A stretch of DNA of 7,465 bases from Anaerolineaceae bacterium (GTDB lineage: Bacteria; Chloroflexota; Anaerolineae; Anaerolineales; Anaerolineaceae): the NCBI GenBank assembly GCA_003446605.1, contig DMDF01000007.1, positions 1 to 7,465 on the forward strand, written 5' to 3'. Under the pieces are notes generated by a model that made no database searches, was not told the DNA's origin, and worked only from the letters and a program-made list of their open reading frames with translations. Shown here in pieces: positions 6,087 through 7,465 of this stretch; positions within the stretch are counted from its first letter, which is position 1; each line of letters starts with the position of its first letter. The position numbers were made by a program, and so were the translations under genes.

Positions 6087-7007
6087 TTAATCAAATAATA
6101 TTTTTTGAAGTTTTTCCCAAAGCTTTTTAATTTCATTGGAAGCAGGGCTGTTGGGTGAAAATTCTGTGACGGGCTTGGACTGAACCATGGCTTTTGGTAT
6201 AGATGTGTCAAAAGGAAGTTCACCTATAATTTGGATATTATTTTCTTCTGCAAAATGCTTGATTTCTTCCACGCCTTTTTCATAAAGGTCTGCTTTATTA
6301 ATGCAAATTACCTGGGGTATTTCGAAATGTTCTAGTGTTTGTACCACTCGTTGCAAGTCGTGACTTCCTGATAATCCAGGTTCTGCAACTAATAAAGCCA
6401 GATCAACACCTGTGCTGCTAGCAAGGACTGGACAGCCGATACCAGGAGGCCCATCAATTATTATCAGGGGATGACTCCCATCATTTTCAGTGAATTGTCT
6501 TGCATGTTGTCGGATCAGGGTAACCAATTTTCCTGAATTTTCTGCTGCTGGGAAAAGTTCAGCATGAAAGAGAGGTCCATAAGGTGAGGAAGAAAAAAAC
6601 CATACACCATCTTGTTGGTCGATCATCTTAATTGCTGATTGTGGACAGCTGTATACACAAGAGGCACATCCATCACATAATAAATCAATGACTCGATATG
6701 AGGGATATGTTTCTGTGGGCAATTCGATCGCGTCATAGCGGCAAACTTCATAGCATTCATTGCATAGATTACATCGTTCTGGATCTATTTGCGCTAATTT
6801 ACTGCTGATAAAATCATGCTGTTCCAGGTGCTCTGCGCTGGTGACTAACGCAAGATTGGCTGCATCCACATCAGCATCAACAAATATGCTCTTTGTTGGC
6901 GATTGAGAAGCCAGGTGAACCAGGGCGGCTGTTATACTCGTTTTCCCGGTGCCGCCTTTTCCACTCAGGATGACTAATTGTTTTACAACTTTGTTTTGAG
7001 ACAACAT
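6087..7007 (-). CDS. MinD-superfamily P-loop ATPase with inserted ferredoxin domain (two 4Fe-4S clusters)
   Basis: This 306-residue cytoplasmic ATPase has the deviant Walker A SGKGGTGKTS (15-24) and the switch region DADVDAANL (44-52). The inserted ferredoxin module has two CxxCxxCxxxC motifs (Cys79/82/85/89 and Cys111/114/117/121). The switch/Walker-B-like DGPPGIGCP (185-193) and the guanine-type motif NKAD follow. The family is related to Mrp/NBP35 and MinD. Members are linked to Fe-S or metal-cofactor assembly and to the ORP complex of Desulfovibrio, but the biochemical role is poorly defined. The preceding gene ends TGATG, sharing one base with this ATG. AAGGAG lies 11 bases before the ATG and eight before an in-frame TTG at 7010, so the start may be three bases earlier. 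It forms a tandem pair with the partial ATPase upstream and is followed by the TrmO-like gene. Confidence 0.92.
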   Translation of the reverse strand: MLSQNKVVKQLVILSGKGGTGKTSITAALVHLASQSPTKSIFVDADVDAANLALVTSAEHLEQHDFISSKLAQIDPERCNLCNECYEVCRYDAIELPTETYPSYRVIDLLCDGCASCVYSCPQSAIKMIDQQDGVWFFSSSPYGPLFHAELFPAAENSGKLVTLIRQHARQFTENDGSHPLIIIDGPPGIGCPVLASSTGVDLALLVAEPGLSGSHDLQRVVQTLEHFEIPQVICINKADLYEKGVEEIKHFAEENNIQIIGELPFDTSIPKAMVQSKPVTEFSPNSPASNEIKKLWEKLQKILFD

Positions 7008-7465
7008 CAATGATGTATCTCCTTATGGATTTGATCTTTGATCATCTCATAAAGGTTTAAGAAAGCATCTTCAAATTCTGGGATGATATCTATTAATAGT
7101 TTCCCTGAGGCCAGACCTTCGGCAATATTCTCTTGATACGGGATTTTCATCAAGATTGGATAGCCATTTTTTGAAAGAAAATCTTCAACAGCCGAATCAC
7201 CGATGCCATCACGATTGATTATGACACCTGCCAGGGATCCTGTCTCAGAGATTACCCCAATCATTTGTTTTAGATCATGTAATCCGAAAGGTGTGGGCTC
7301 AGTAACAAGGATGACATAATCAGCATCATGAAGTGTGGCCACAACAGAACAGGAAGCACCAGGCGGTGAGTCCAGAATTGTGACTTCAACATCATCCTTC
7401 ATATTTGCCTTTAATTGACGAATAATGGGTGTTGGCATTGGTTCGCTGATTGTTAATTCTCCAAA
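7007..7465 (-). CDS. Second MinD-superfamily ATPase, C-terminal part only (5' end beyond window)
   Basis: The frame is open to the right edge: nine more codons precede the ATG at 7438 and read FGELTISEP, which continues the family pattern (GEL...SEPMPTPIIRQLK). The gene is therefore cut by the window and does not start at 7438. The visible 152 residues contain DSPPGASCSVV, the switch/Walker-B-like segment shared with its neighbour, then the hydrophobic strand YVILVTEPTPFGLHDL and a nucleotide-base region around INRDGIGD. Walker A and any ferredoxin insert would lie outside. It overlaps the next gene by one base (TGATG), so the two ATPases are translationally coupled and probably act as a heteromeric pair. 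This tandem arrangement is common in anaerobes. Function is as uncertain as for its partner. Confidence 0.88.
   Translation of the reverse strand, partial: FGELTISEPMPTPIIRQLKANMKDDVEVTILDSPPGASCSVVATLHDADYVILVTEPTPFGLHDLKQMIGVISETGSLAGVIINRDGIGDSAVEDFLSKNGYPILMKIPYQENIAEGLASGKLLIDIIPEFEDAFLNLYEMIKDQIHKEIHH

Overview
The window looks like chromosomal DNA of an anaerobic bacterium of moderate-to-low GC (low 40s % by eye). The strongest lifestyle clue is a pair of MinD-type ATPases, at least one with an inserted two-cluster ferredoxin domain. Such pairs are typical of strict anaerobes. The overall gene style would fit Anaerolineae (Chloroflexota) or a similar fermenter, but nothing here fixes the taxon.

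Layout: (1) Bases 1-906 (+) hold the 3' part of an ABC transporter ATPase of the FecE/BtuD type, fused in frame to a THEP1-like P-loop NTPase domain. (2) Bases 907-1342 are a gene-poor stretch. It holds a 20-codon ORF translationally coupled to the fusion gene, a hairpin, an unrecognised 48-codon open frame on the minus strand, an 8-bp dyad and a good sigma70-like promoter. (3) Bases 1343-4696 (+) are a sugar-metabolism cluster: a Gfo/Idh/MocA oxidoreductase, a ROK sugar kinase and a class I mannose-6-phosphate isomerase. (4) Bases 4761-5513 (+) encode a distinctly AT-rich orphan PP-loop ATPase related to QueC. It keeps the nucleotide-binding loop and the zinc-type cysteines but not the usual QueC substrate motif. 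(5) On the minus strand, converging on it, is a tight operon read right to left: a partial MinD-type ATPase cut by the window end, a MinD-type ATPase with two 4Fe-4S clusters, and a short TrmO/TsaA-family protein.

How the genes may work together: the kinase and isomerase form a plausible route from a free hexose such as mannose to fructose 6-phosphate, with the oxidoreductase acting on a related sugar. The ATPase pair is the kind found in Fe-S/metal-cofactor or ORP-complex loci. The adjacent TrmO-like gene is probably co-transcribed with it. The most intriguing items are the QueC-like orphan, the ABC-THEP1 fusion, and the apparent gene-decay scar at 900-1150. No CRISPR array, tRNA, rRNA or insertion sequence was seen.
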